Below are positions 23,248 through 33,600 of a stretch of 64,000 nt of DNA, piece after piece. The position numbers were made by a program, and so were the translations under genes. The notes beneath the pieces were generated by a model. It searched no databases and had not been told where the DNA came from. It saw only the letters and a list, made by a program, of their open reading frames with translations. The stretch comes from Datisca glomerata (lineage: Eukaryota; Streptophyta; Magnoliopsida; Cucurbitales; Datiscaceae), in contig QANY01005060.1 of assembly GCA_003255025.1 (NCBI GenBank), positions 434,001 to 498,000 on the forward strand, in the 5' to 3' direction. Within the stretch, counting starts at the first letter, position 1; the number at the start of each line of letters is the position of its first letter.

Positions 23248-25905
23248 ATGGAGCCATTGTGGAAACTTCTATATTTGTTGGAGCCTGCACCTGTCACTCT
23301 CATTGTGACTGCAGTAGCTGTTACATTTGGATCTGCATTTCGTGCTCTAAACTATGGGAAGGAAATGGAGCGAAATCGTGACTTGTCAGAAGCATCCATC
23401 ACATTGGATAAGACTCAAGCTCTAATGATCCCCGTTATGAGTTCTTGCAGTTTGCTTTTGATGTTCTACTTATTTTCTTCTGTTTCACAACTCCTCACTG
23501 CATTTACAGCGATTGCATCTGCTTCATCGCTTTTCTTCTGTCTATCCCCTTACATGGCCTATTTGAAGTCCCAGTTAGGTTTGGCTGACCCATTTGTGTC
23601 AAGGTGCTGTTCAAAGTCATTTACGCGAATCCAAGGGCTGTTGTTGTTGGCATGTTCTGCTATGGTTGCAGCTTGGCTTGTTTCTGGGCATTGGATATTA
23701 AACAATTTGTTAGGCATTTCTATATGCATTGCCTTTGTCAGCCATGTGCGTCTTCCAAATATCAAAATATGTGCAATGCTCCTAGTTTGTTTGTTTGTAT
23801 ATGACATATTTTGGGTTTTCTTCTCTGAAAGATTTTTTGGAGCAAATGTCATGGTATCAGTGGCTACACAGCAAGCATCAAATCCTGTCCATACAGTTGC
23901 TAATAGTTTGAGCCTTCCTGGGCTGCAGTTGATAACAAAGAAGCTGGAGTTGCCTGTGAAGATAGTTTTTCCGAGGAACTTATTGGGTGGAGTTATTCCC
24001 GGAGGAAATGCGACAGATTTCATGATGCTTGGTCTGGGCGATATGGTATGACACCTCCCCCTCTCCCCTTATTATCATTATCATCTGTTATCTTATCATT
24101 ACTTATATGTAAGTTTGGATTGTTGGGCAAGAGAGAAACTGCATAATTTCTGAAGGATTGGAAAGTTCTGTGTAAAGTCTTTGGGATGATTTCTAGAGTC
24201 ATGTTATTTTGGCTTAGTAGTTTATTCCTTGTTTTTTATTTTGAAAAAACCAGTGGTAACCCTTTGTTTTAACTTCACATAGATTCTGGACCTTAGTGCT
24301 GTATCTAATTGGTTTGTTAATAATACGTTTACTTTTACTAATAAAAAAGTACATATATGTTAGTTATGCTATGTTTAAAACTTAAAATTCTGTCTATAAA
24401 ATCGTAATGGCGTGTTGCATTGAAGTTCTTCACAAGTTCACATATCTATCTTTCAGTGGACAAACTTGTTGTGTTTGCAATACTAATTTCTGATGACAAG
24501 GACAATAAACTAGAAAATTTCTAGCTAGTACATATTGCCTCTTTTCTCAGCATAAGGGCTTCCTAGTTTGAGCAATAAAGATAGTATAGTTTTCCTTGTT
24601 GATGGATTTTGCTGCAGCATAAGGACTTTATGATGGTTTCTTCCATTCCCCCATTTGCCGTAAGAAGCTTTTAGTAAAGTATGATTTTGTCCAGAGGTGG
24701 AGATGTTTATTTGGTTGTTCATTAAAATCTCATGTGATGAGCGGATAGATGTATTCTGCATATAATTTGTCAAAATATGAACCCAAAGGGGTTTGGCCCA
24801 GGCGATGAAGGCCTTGGACTTCAGGCTTAACCCATTTAAACCGACTGCCGCTGCCCCGGTTTAGGCCGTGGCTGGTTCATCCCAGACCATTTTATACCAA
24901 TCTGAGTTGATCCTGGCACGGTCTGTTCCGGTTCCAAGGGTGGAGAAACGTGGAATCAGACCGGACCAGCCCACAAGTAGTATAGGCAGTCCTAAGCGGT
25001 CCACACTTGCCCCGTTTAGACTCCTACATTTAACAAAAAACCAAAAAAAAAATCCTTCTATATACTTTTGCAAAGAATAGCCCGGTCTGCGAAACATCCC
25101 GAACTGGACTAGACTGAACTTTGAAGGGCCAGTCCAAGTTCCAAGCCTGGCCCTCCATATTTCTACACGGGCCGGGCCATACCAACCCATATAGCTCATC
25201 TTCGCTGGTGGGCCCGGCTCTACCACCTCTCAAAAAATGTCAAAATATGGCTGCTCTAATAGACATGTAATCGTTGGTCTCAATAATGTTGATTGTTGCA
25301 ATGGCATACTATGCAAATATTACACTACATCTCTTTCTCTTTCTCTTTCCTGCTCTTTGTTTTAGAGCTTCTTTTCAATCTTCGATCATATACTTGTCAT
25401 GATATTGCAGGCAATTCCAGCTATGCTTCTGGCACTAGTCCTCTGTTTTGATCATCGCAAGAGTAGGGATACAGTAAATCTCTTAGATATTCATTCATCA
25501 AAGGGGCACAAGTACATTTGGTATGCCCTTCCTGGATATGCCATCGGTCTGGTTACTGCATTAGCAGCTGGTGCGTTGACTCATGCACCTCAGCCTGCTC
25601 TACTGTATCTGGTATGCTGGCTTTTTCTCATCTTGTCCAAGTCTTAAAATTATTTCCTGGTAAAAATCATGTACATAAGCTTATCTTATTGTAGATTCCC
25701 CCCCTCCTGTTCGTCTCTGGTTCTTGTAGAGGTCAATGGCACAATTTGGTATCTTTATCCATTTTATAAGCTTTGTCTTGGTGTGTAGGTGCCTTCTACA
25801 CTAGGACCAGTGGTTGCCATATCTTGGGTAAGGAAGGAGCTAGTGGAGTTGTGGGAAGGACCATTACCAAATTTCAATGACAAAACACACCAAATAGAAG
25901 TTTGA
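23248..25905 (+). CDS. SPPL1: Signal peptide peptidase-like protein, SPPL1/SPPL3 type
   Basis: Three coding exons: 23248-24045, 25411-25611 and 25789-25905 (371 codons plus stop, all junctions in phase 0, GT..AG). The product is a presenilin-type aspartic protease that cleaves type II membrane proteins within the bilayer of endomembranes. The hallmark residues are present: YDIFWVF (residues 185-191, catalytic Asp186), GLGDM (262-266, catalytic Asp265) and QPALLYL (PAL motif at 328-330). About nine hydrophobic segments are visible and there is no N-terminal protease-associated domain, which with the length places it with the short plant SPPL1 group (Arabidopsis At4g33410, from memory). A 5' untranslated intron is likely, because TTTTTTGCAG at 23095-23104 precedes a leader ending at the ATG. 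The stop follows EGPLPNFNDKTHQIEV. The first coding intron contains a 458-bp insert. Confidence 0.95.
24768..25249 (+). mobile_element. Retroposon-like insertion with 12-bp target duplication in SPPL1 intron
   Basis: The identical 12-mer TGTCAAAATATG occurs at 24768-24779 and 25238-25249. The 458 bp between are much richer in G+C than the intron (GGCCCAGGCG, CTGCCCCGG, GGGCCGGGCC) and end in A6 just before the right duplication. This pattern fits a short retroposed sequence in plus orientation. A weak A-box-like stretch (TTGGCCCAGGCG) lies near the start, but I see no convincing B box, so SINE status is uncertain. A minus-strand open frame of 121 codons (24861-25226) results from the GC richness. 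Confidence 0.7.
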
Positions 25906-25998
25906 GTCAATTGTGTCTTTGGTCTTTACCACCTCATCTTTTATTTACAGACTTAATTTAAAAGTTGTAAGTAAATGTTTTAGTTCAGCCTTTAACAA

Positions 25999-26041
25999 CC
26001 CCCCCCCCNNNNNNNNNNNNCCCCCCCCCCCCCCCCCCCCC
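25999..26041. other. Assembly gap: 12 N inside a poly-C run
   Basis: C10 (25999-26008), N12 (26009-26020), C21 (26021-26041). The true length and content of this stretch, just beyond the SPPL1-type stop codon in its probable 3' untranslated region, are unknown. Confidence 0.95.
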
Positions 26042-26727
26042 GGTTGAAAGAAGCTTGATGAATTTAACATATATGAAATACAATATGATGTTTTTACTCT
26101 GTTCTATCCACATTTTGTGGCGACAAATTTATGCTTCATGCCACTTTTTTCATTTTCGAAGAGAATGTGTATACATATAAGCTCCATCCCATGCCCTCAC
26201 CAATTGTATTGGCAATACCCTTTCTGAAAGGGGTGATTATGTTGTCGTCCTTTTAACAGTGTTCGGAAAGAAGATGAAAACTACATATCTTCCAGGCAAT
26301 TCTAGTCCCAAGCAACGGCGTTGAAAATAGATCGGCTCCTGTTAAGTTTTCTCAACATGAGGTAATGTTAGACGAGTTTGGCTGTTGAGTTAAGATCTTA
26401 ATAGACCAGACCCGTTTGGCTTAAATGCCGAGAAAAATAGCGGCTCTAACTTTTTTTACTATGGACTTCTTTTTTACTACGGACGGCTCGTGAGTGATGA
26501 GGATAATAAATGTGAAACATATATGGAAAGAAGAGAGTGACGAGGATAATAAATGTGAAACAGATATGGAAAAAAGAGAGTGATAGGAAGTAGAGTGTTC
26601 ATTTCCTCAATATTTCTCCCTCTCGGTATGTTACTATTACATAGTATGTTACTGATACAACAACGAATTTTAAGATTTGTTACAAATTTACAGAAACTTA
26701 GTCCCGCATAATTGGTTTTTTATATTA
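26042..26727. other. 3' flank and intergenic DNA, no gene seen
   Basis: It probably includes the rest of the SPPL1-type 3' untranslated region. A short local repeat (GTGACGAGGATAATAAATGT twice near 26494 and 26537) is the only structure noted. Confidence 0.5.
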
Positions 26728-27692
26728 CTAGTCAATATACACGTGCGATGATCATGTACGTGTATTTAAATATATTATATTTATAACTATGATTATTACT
26801 CATAATCTTGATTGTTTATATGAATTAAAAGGATATGTACCCATATTTTTTTTTAATTTATGTGAATAAAATCAAGACAATGTTATATTGTTATTATTTT
26901 TATTTGTTGATATATTATTATTCAACAAAATTGTAGAAAATATCATGCTTTTAAAAGAAGATAGTATATAATAGAAATGTGCTCTAAAAATTAAAATAAA
27001 AGGTGACATTATTAAAGGTAAACAATTTATTTCATATTTTATTTAAAATTTGATCTTAAGTGTTTTGTTAAAAAAATTATTTTTTATTTATTAAATTTGT
27101 GCGACTATATAAAATATAAAATATACTAAACTATAAAATATAACATAACTAAATCTTTTAAAAGTGTGTTGTAATTGGATGATATTTTAAATTTTTACAC
27201 CAATAATTCACATTCCCTATATATTTACAAGTTATTAGAAGGTTACGGTTTTTTCTATAACTTTTTGAATAGCATGTTACAATTCACTCAAAGTTATCAA
27301 ATTAAAATTAACTTAAAATTTATTTATTAAATATTTGTTATTGTTTCAAATTCATTAAATATGTGAATGAACTTAAAAAGTTAATACATACTTTTAATTT
27401 ATTATAGTGCTAAAAGTAACCATTTATTTAATTACGCATGTAAATCATAAGATTATTTTGGGTAATGTCTTATAACAAGTGGGCAATATTGTTATTCTTT
27501 CAAAATCATAAAATAGGTGAATGGACTTAAAAAGTTAATGCCTACTTTTAATTTATTACTGTTCTAAAAGTAACCAATTATTTAATGTCATATGTAAACC
27601 ATAAAGTTATTTTGGGTAATTGTCTTATAATAAATGGACAAGATTGTCCAAAAATGATTCTCATATTCTCTCCACTTTTAAGGTATTATAGA
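26728..27692 (-). mobile_element. Non-autonomous Helitron-like element, copy 1
   Basis: On the minus strand the element begins TC (27692) and ends in CTAG (26728), with host A before and T after, as expected for Helitron insertion at AT. Just inside the CTAG end lies a hairpin (ACACGT ... ACGTGT) separated by about 8 nt from CTAG, the usual Helitron 3' structure. The sequence is homologous to 37098-37830. It also holds an internal tandem duplication of about 150 bp (about 27365-27500 and 27520-27650, with AAAAAGTTAATRCMTACTTT). It lacks RepHel coding sequence. Confidence 0.72.
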
Positions 27693-28925
27693 TTATTGTT
27701 CAAGGTTTTCTCATTCAAATCCTTACCGCAAAGCGACTCAATCCACATCAATATTTTATCCTTTTTCAGAATAAAAAATCGTGCAAGTTTCTTTAGATTG
27801 AAACAAAGTTTGTCAAAGACATAAGAGAAATCGTGGTACCGAAAATGGCCTCTTTTTATGCCTCATTCATAACTAGATTCTAAGACTTTATTTTCCTTGT
27901 CTTCTTCATGCTTTTAATGGCGCGTTTACTTATATTTAAAATCAGATGAAGAAATTGAATGACCATGAATCAAAATCTAGAATTAGATTAATGTATTTAT
28001 TAACTGTTAGAAATCAGAATTAAGAATCAAATGACTGTTTGTATTTACTAAATCAATGAATCAAATAAAAACATATGACATTAGTAAAATGTATTTCAAG
28101 GAAAATAAGTAAAATAAGTGAGAGTTGGTTAGATAAATATTTTGAGGGTATAACCATATTTTTATTAGAAATCTCGTTCCATGCGGTTAAAGAAATTCAT
28201 TCCGGTCGAAAGTATAGGACCCACTAGGAATCAGATTCCAAAATCATAATAAGCAACTAGAATGACAATTTGAAATCGAATCCCGTCAAATACTATACAT
28301 CATGCCAGATTATGTTTTACTGCATGTGGATCTACAATATTTTAAAAAAAATTGCAGAGGGAATTTGTTTATATGTTTTACTGCTGAGATTTCATCTATG
28401 TTCTTGGTTTTTCGTCAATATTTTAAAAACCTGAACGATAAACCTATTGTTTACACATTGAAATAATGTTTTACACGGAGAAAACAAATTGTTTACAAAG
28501 TAAATCATCAAGTACACGTTGTAAACATAATTTTTGGTTACCACCAGCACAGACCAACACATAAGAGCAAATTTACATAACGAAATGTTTCAAAGCTTTA
28601 ATCAAAGCAATATGAAGTTTTGAATGAATGGAGTTGCTTGTCAAATCATAGCATGGGACTTTTGGGTCCTCTCAAGAAGCCTTCTGTAGTCTTTGCTCCA
28701 GCTAAGAACTCCAACGCTGACGTTAGGTTTTTCCAGTAGTAGCAGGCCATTCATGTAAGCTTAAAACGAACTTACTTGACAAAGTCGTCCTTAAATTTTA
28801 CTAATTCACAGAGCATTTGACACATTCACAGTCACTTCCTTCTTCTAAGCTCGCAAATGGTCTTTAGCTATATTTGATTATGGTTGATGGTTAGTGGCAG
28901 GGAGTTTGTGGATGATTATATGATT
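27693..28925. other. Intergenic DNA, no gene seen
   Basis: AT-rich. 27920-28310 looks like a diverged transposon-derived segment (GGCGCGTTTACTT near its left edge, CCGTCAAATACTA near its right edge), but terminal repeats cannot be confirmed by eye. Confidence 0.4.
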
Positions 28926-30010
28926 GTCGTGTACAACATCGTGCAATGTACACAATGACTACACGGTCTCCGCGTACACTACACATGTAATGTGTCATAT
29001 CGTGTAGTGCACCACATCACCACATCATGTATTGTACACGATAACTACAAGATCGTCGTGCGCCACACCGTGTAGTGTACACGATCGTTGTGCGCCACAC
29101 TGTGTAGTGTACACGATCGTCGTGTGCCACATCATCGTGTACACTACACATTGGCGTGAGTCATTGTGTACATTAACATTGTCGTGTGGTCATTGTGTAC
29201 ATTACACATTGTCGTGTGGTCATTGTGTACATTACACATTGTCGTGTGGTCATTGTGTACAATACACGATGTGGTACATTATATGTGTGATGTACACGAT
29301 GAGTACGTGATCATCGTGTACCACATCGTGTATTGTATACAATGACCACACGATCGTCGTGTACACTACACATCAGCGTGTTGACTACATGTACAATACT
29401 CAATGTGGTGCATTATATGTGTAGTGTACACGATGACGACACACGTCGTGTACCACATCGTGTATTGTACATAATAACTACACAATCATCGTGTACACTA
29501 CACATCATTGCGAAGTCACCGTGTACAATACATGATGCGGTACATTATATGTGTGGTGTACACGATGACTACACGATCGTCGTGTAGCATATCGTGTATT
29601 GTACACAATGACCACACAATTTTCTTGTACACTACACATGTAGTGTACCTCATTGTTAGTGTACACGATGACTACACTATCGACGTATAGCCATCATGTA
29701 AGCACAAGATGAATACACGATCGACGTCTAGTCATCATGTAAGTACAAGATGAATACACGATCGGCGTGTACACTATACATATAATGTACCACTTGTGTA
29801 GTGTACGCGATGACTACACAATCACCGTGTACACTACACATGTAGTGTACACGATGACTACATGATCATCGTGTACCACATCGTGTAGTGCTCGCGATGA
29901 CTACACGATCGTCGTGTACCACATCGTGTAGTTTTCATGATGACTACACGATGTTCATGTAACAATCTTATAGTTTACATAATGTGTACATGATGATCGT
30001 GTAGACTACA
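28926..30010. repeat. Palindrome-rich minisatellite array on CGTGTACACTACAC
   Basis: About 1.1 kb of imperfect repeats of words such as GTGTACACTACACATGTAGT, GTACACGATGACTACACGAT and CGTCGTGTACCACATCGTG. A 30-bp unit (GTCGTGTGGTCATTGTGTAC, then ATTACACATT) is repeated three times at 29181, 29211 and 29241. Almost every unit contains its own inverse complement (GTGTAC/GTACAC, CTACAC/GTGTAG). Cys/His-rich open frames across it (29032-29690) are repeat translations. It ends about 490 bp upstream of the CPSF100 start codon. Confidence 0.92.
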
Positions 30011-30450
30011 AGAAGTGTTGAAGAAGAATACATTAAGATATATTTAATTTTATATATTTATTTAAAATATAAATAAATATAGATGTTGAGTGTTGAAGAA
30101 TAATAAATTGATATTTGATATGATATTATGTAAAAATGATATTGAGAAAAAAAAGACGAAAAATTAAATAATTGATGGACCATGCATATAAAACAATCAA
30201 AATTAGTGATGGGTATATTTTAGTAAATTGGGGTTTTGAGAGATGTACTTTAACCAAAAACCATTATTCAAATGCATAGCCTTAGGGTTAGAGATAAGAA
30301 AAATAAAACTCTAAAGTTAATAAAAATAACTAAATAAGTGTAAATGTGTATTTTGTAATTTCAGGTGACGACAAATCTTAATTTCGAAGTGTGGGAGTGT
30401 AAACAACGCGCGCCAAACCCGCCGACCGCCTGCCTAAAGCTCAACCCATT

Positions 30451-30453
<3 letters not shown>
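30011..30453 (+). promoter_or_regulatory. Presumed CPSF100 promoter and leader region
   Basis: AT-rich DNA that becomes GC-richer from 30400 (CGCGCGCCAAACCCGCC), directly before the GA tract and start codon. No TATA box stands out. Limits are inferred only from the position between the array and the gene. Confidence 0.4.

Positions 30454-30495
<42 letters not shown>
30454..30495 (+). repeat. (GA)n tract abutting the CPSF100 start codon
   Basis: 42 nt of alternating A and G run directly into ATG at 30496, so the tract is the last part of the 5' untranslated region. Confidence 0.95.
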
Positions 30496-30499
<4 letters not shown>

Positions 30500-30641
30500 G
30501 TACTTCAGTGCAAGTGACGCCACTCTGCGGAGTGTACAGTGAAAACCCGTTGTCATATTTGGTTTCAATCGACGGCTTCAACTTCCTCATTGATTGTGGC
30601 TGGAACGACCACTTCGACCCTTCTCTCCTTCAACCCCTCTC

Positions 30642-30678
<37 letters not shown>

Positions 30679-33600
30679 TGTGTGGAAGGAGGCGAGTTTG
30701 TTTTGTTTGAGCGGAATTTGTCGCTAACAATGGAACGGCTGGCATGTAGAGAGTCTGGACAAGGAAAATACGGCAGGCCGAGTTTCTAATTTTTGTGATT
30801 CTTGTAAAATATATTTAGTTGCTTGGAAAGACGAGGAAGGAAGCATAATTAAGGTGCTTGAAGTACTGTAAAATGAAGGTGCTAGTTAGTTACTTGGAAA
30901 GTTTAGATTTCATCTTCAACTAAAGACTGCCAACGATTCTTTGAGTGACTCCCAGGAAGAGTATTTTGTTCAATTTCCATTGCATTGGTGTTGTTTGTAA
31001 TTACATGACAAGTTTTCTGGTTGTGTTATTAAAAGCGTGTTCTGTTTCAGCTGATATCGGCAACTGGGAAATCTTTTTCAATTGTTTAAGAAATGAATGG
31101 ATTATATGCTTGTTACTCAAGAAATGCGTTTGGTAAGACTAAAAATCTGGAACCAGTTAACTGATACAAAAGATAAAAAGAGGATCTGGAACCATTGCCA
31201 CTCTGATGTTAAGCAAAAGTCCCCATGTGCATTACCCTTGTACGTTCAAATAAAATAATCTCTTTGAGAAGTTCTCTATATAGTCTACCAAGTCGAAAGA
31301 TAATTCTTCTCTTTTATCACATTGCTCAAAAATATTTTTCTGTTGAGATCAAACTTTTGGTCATAAGTATTTCGCTGTCGAAATCAGCATAGTATTCCTA
31401 ATGAAATTTTGGTATTTACTGTCTTGTGCAGGGTGGCTTCAACTGTAGATGCAGTTTTGTTATCATATCCAGACACACTTCATCTTGGTGCCCTTCCTTA
31501 TGCCATGAAACAACTTGGACTCTCTGCTCCAGTTTATACGACGGAGCCCGTGTACAGATTAGGCCTCCTCACAATGTATGATCAATACATCTCAAGAAAG
31601 GTGAAAAACAAAAGTCCATCATTGTTTTTTGGGGCTTAAAATGGAAGATGACCTTGAAAATACTGGCTGGTCCATTGTTGTACTACTAGTTTACATGCTT
31701 GATTTTCTTTTCCCAATAATGATATGTGTACGCTCTAGTGATATGATTCTATTAATAGAAAATACGGCTTTCAGGGGTGGCGGAAGTACGACTATACATG
31801 GATTCTTAAGTTTTATTTGTTGTAAAATAATTGATTCTTTGATTTTATTTTTTTTTGAAGAGAATCTCGTTTTGTTCCATCATATTGGGGTAATTTTTAT
31901 AAGTAGTTGTGTAATTTAGTTGAGAAAAACCCCAAAAAAATGTCATTACAAAAGGTGCTGGAACTTGTTATGGTTCCTTGACGCCATTCGAAAGCTTGAA
32001 GCCTTACGAAGGATTTCAATTTATGATCTCTGTAGTTTGAATTCCGTGATATTCGAACTTGTTTTTTATGCTCTTATTGACAGCTCATAGGTTTTGTTTT
32101 ATCCTGTTTGCTTTTATCGGCTTTAATTTTTCTAAGTAAACTTGTATCTTTTGTTGGCTACAAAGAAACTTGGGAACGATTATTTCTATGTTTACCAGGG
32201 CCCTGGACGAGTTCAAATCTCGCCATGAACCTGATCATACATGTTGTCATAATAATTGAAATGTGGTAAAATTAAAACACTAATTTGCCAAAACTCTTCT
32301 AAACTGCATAGTTGTGTTCAGAGACCCTCCTCCCAACCAACGCACCCTACCAAATAAAAAGCAACAAAAAATATTTAGAAGTAAAGATTATCAATATTCT
32401 TTTAATTTGTGGCATGTTAAATAAATGCTTCACCATTTTTCACTACATCCAACAAGCAGAAAGTTTCTGCATAAACACGCTGATCAAATCAACTTAGTTT
32501 TGGTGTTCTCTTTCTTCGCTGATATGTTAGGTTAACATGTACCATTTTCCCATCTTATGCAGCAAGTGTCAGAATTTGATCTATTTACGCTGGATGACAT
32601 TGATTGTGCTTTCCAAAATATGACCAGACTAACCTACTCTCAGAATCACCATTTGTCAGGTATGCATTGATTCTTTTTGACTAAGACTATATAAATTAGG
32701 AGGCACCTCATGCTCTCTCTCTCTGACTTGTGTGTCTTTCTTTATAATATAATCCTTCTTGGGGAAAATACGAAATGGGTACTTTGATCAAATTGTTGCA
32801 CTAATAGAAGATGTGTCAATTTTCTATGAAAGCAGAAAGGCTGGGGGATTGATCATTTATCTTAAAGTAGAAGGTGAAACATGTTATCTCTTTCGCATAT
32901 AGAATTACCTGTTTGAGCAGAGCCACTTTTAACATGTTCCGGTTGTACTTGGACTTGAGTTGAGTCCTCAAGCAGTTTGAATTTTTGATAGAGGGAGATT
33001 ATGACGAAATTGGTAGTTTTCACACTGATTGTGATTGGATTGTTGGTGTAAACTTTGAAGCGTCGATGGATAATTAATGTGCTGTATGCCTTTCCTTTTT
33101 TTTTCAGAAATAATAAAGAAAAGATGTTCATTAGCTTTGTTTTGCGTTTCAAATTCTTTGGTAATTATGCTAGGAAAGGGAGAGGGGATTATTATTGCTC
33201 CTCATGTGGCTGGGCATCTGTTGGGAGGAACTATATGGAAGATAACAAAGGATGGAGAAGATGTTATATATGCTGTGGATTTCAATCATCGCAAGGAAAG
33301 GTAGACTCTGCTCTCAACCATCTGGACTCAAAATGAGTTTACTTGAACACAAACTTGAAAAGGATACTTATTTGTTTTGTTAATCAGGCATTTGAATGGA
33401 ACTGTACTAGAATCTTTTGTGCGGCCCGCTGTCTTGATAACAGATGCTTATAACGCTTTGAACAATCAGCCCTACAGACGCCAAAAAGACAAAGAATTTG
33501 GAGGTATTGAATCTTTTTGGTAGTCTTGAAGGTTATGTGCCTCTAATAAATCATTTTTGCATGTCTTTGACTACGTTGCGTGGTTGTAAAGATTACATGT

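Noticed and set aside
23559..24023. Minus-strand frame of 154 codons
   Set aside because: Antisense of SPPL1-type exon 1, which has clear family motifs on the plus strand.
24861..25226. Minus-strand frame of 121 codons in the SPPL1 intron insert
   Set aside because: GC-rich retroposed sequence with no recognisable domain; the frame is explained by composition.
24780..25237. tRNA-derived SINE
   Set aside because: Only a weak A-box-like match and no B box could be seen, so it was kept as an unclassified retroposon-like insert.
29032..29690. Overlapping Cys/His-rich open frames
   Set aside because: They arise from the palindromic array; composition reflects the repeat, not a zinc-binding protein.
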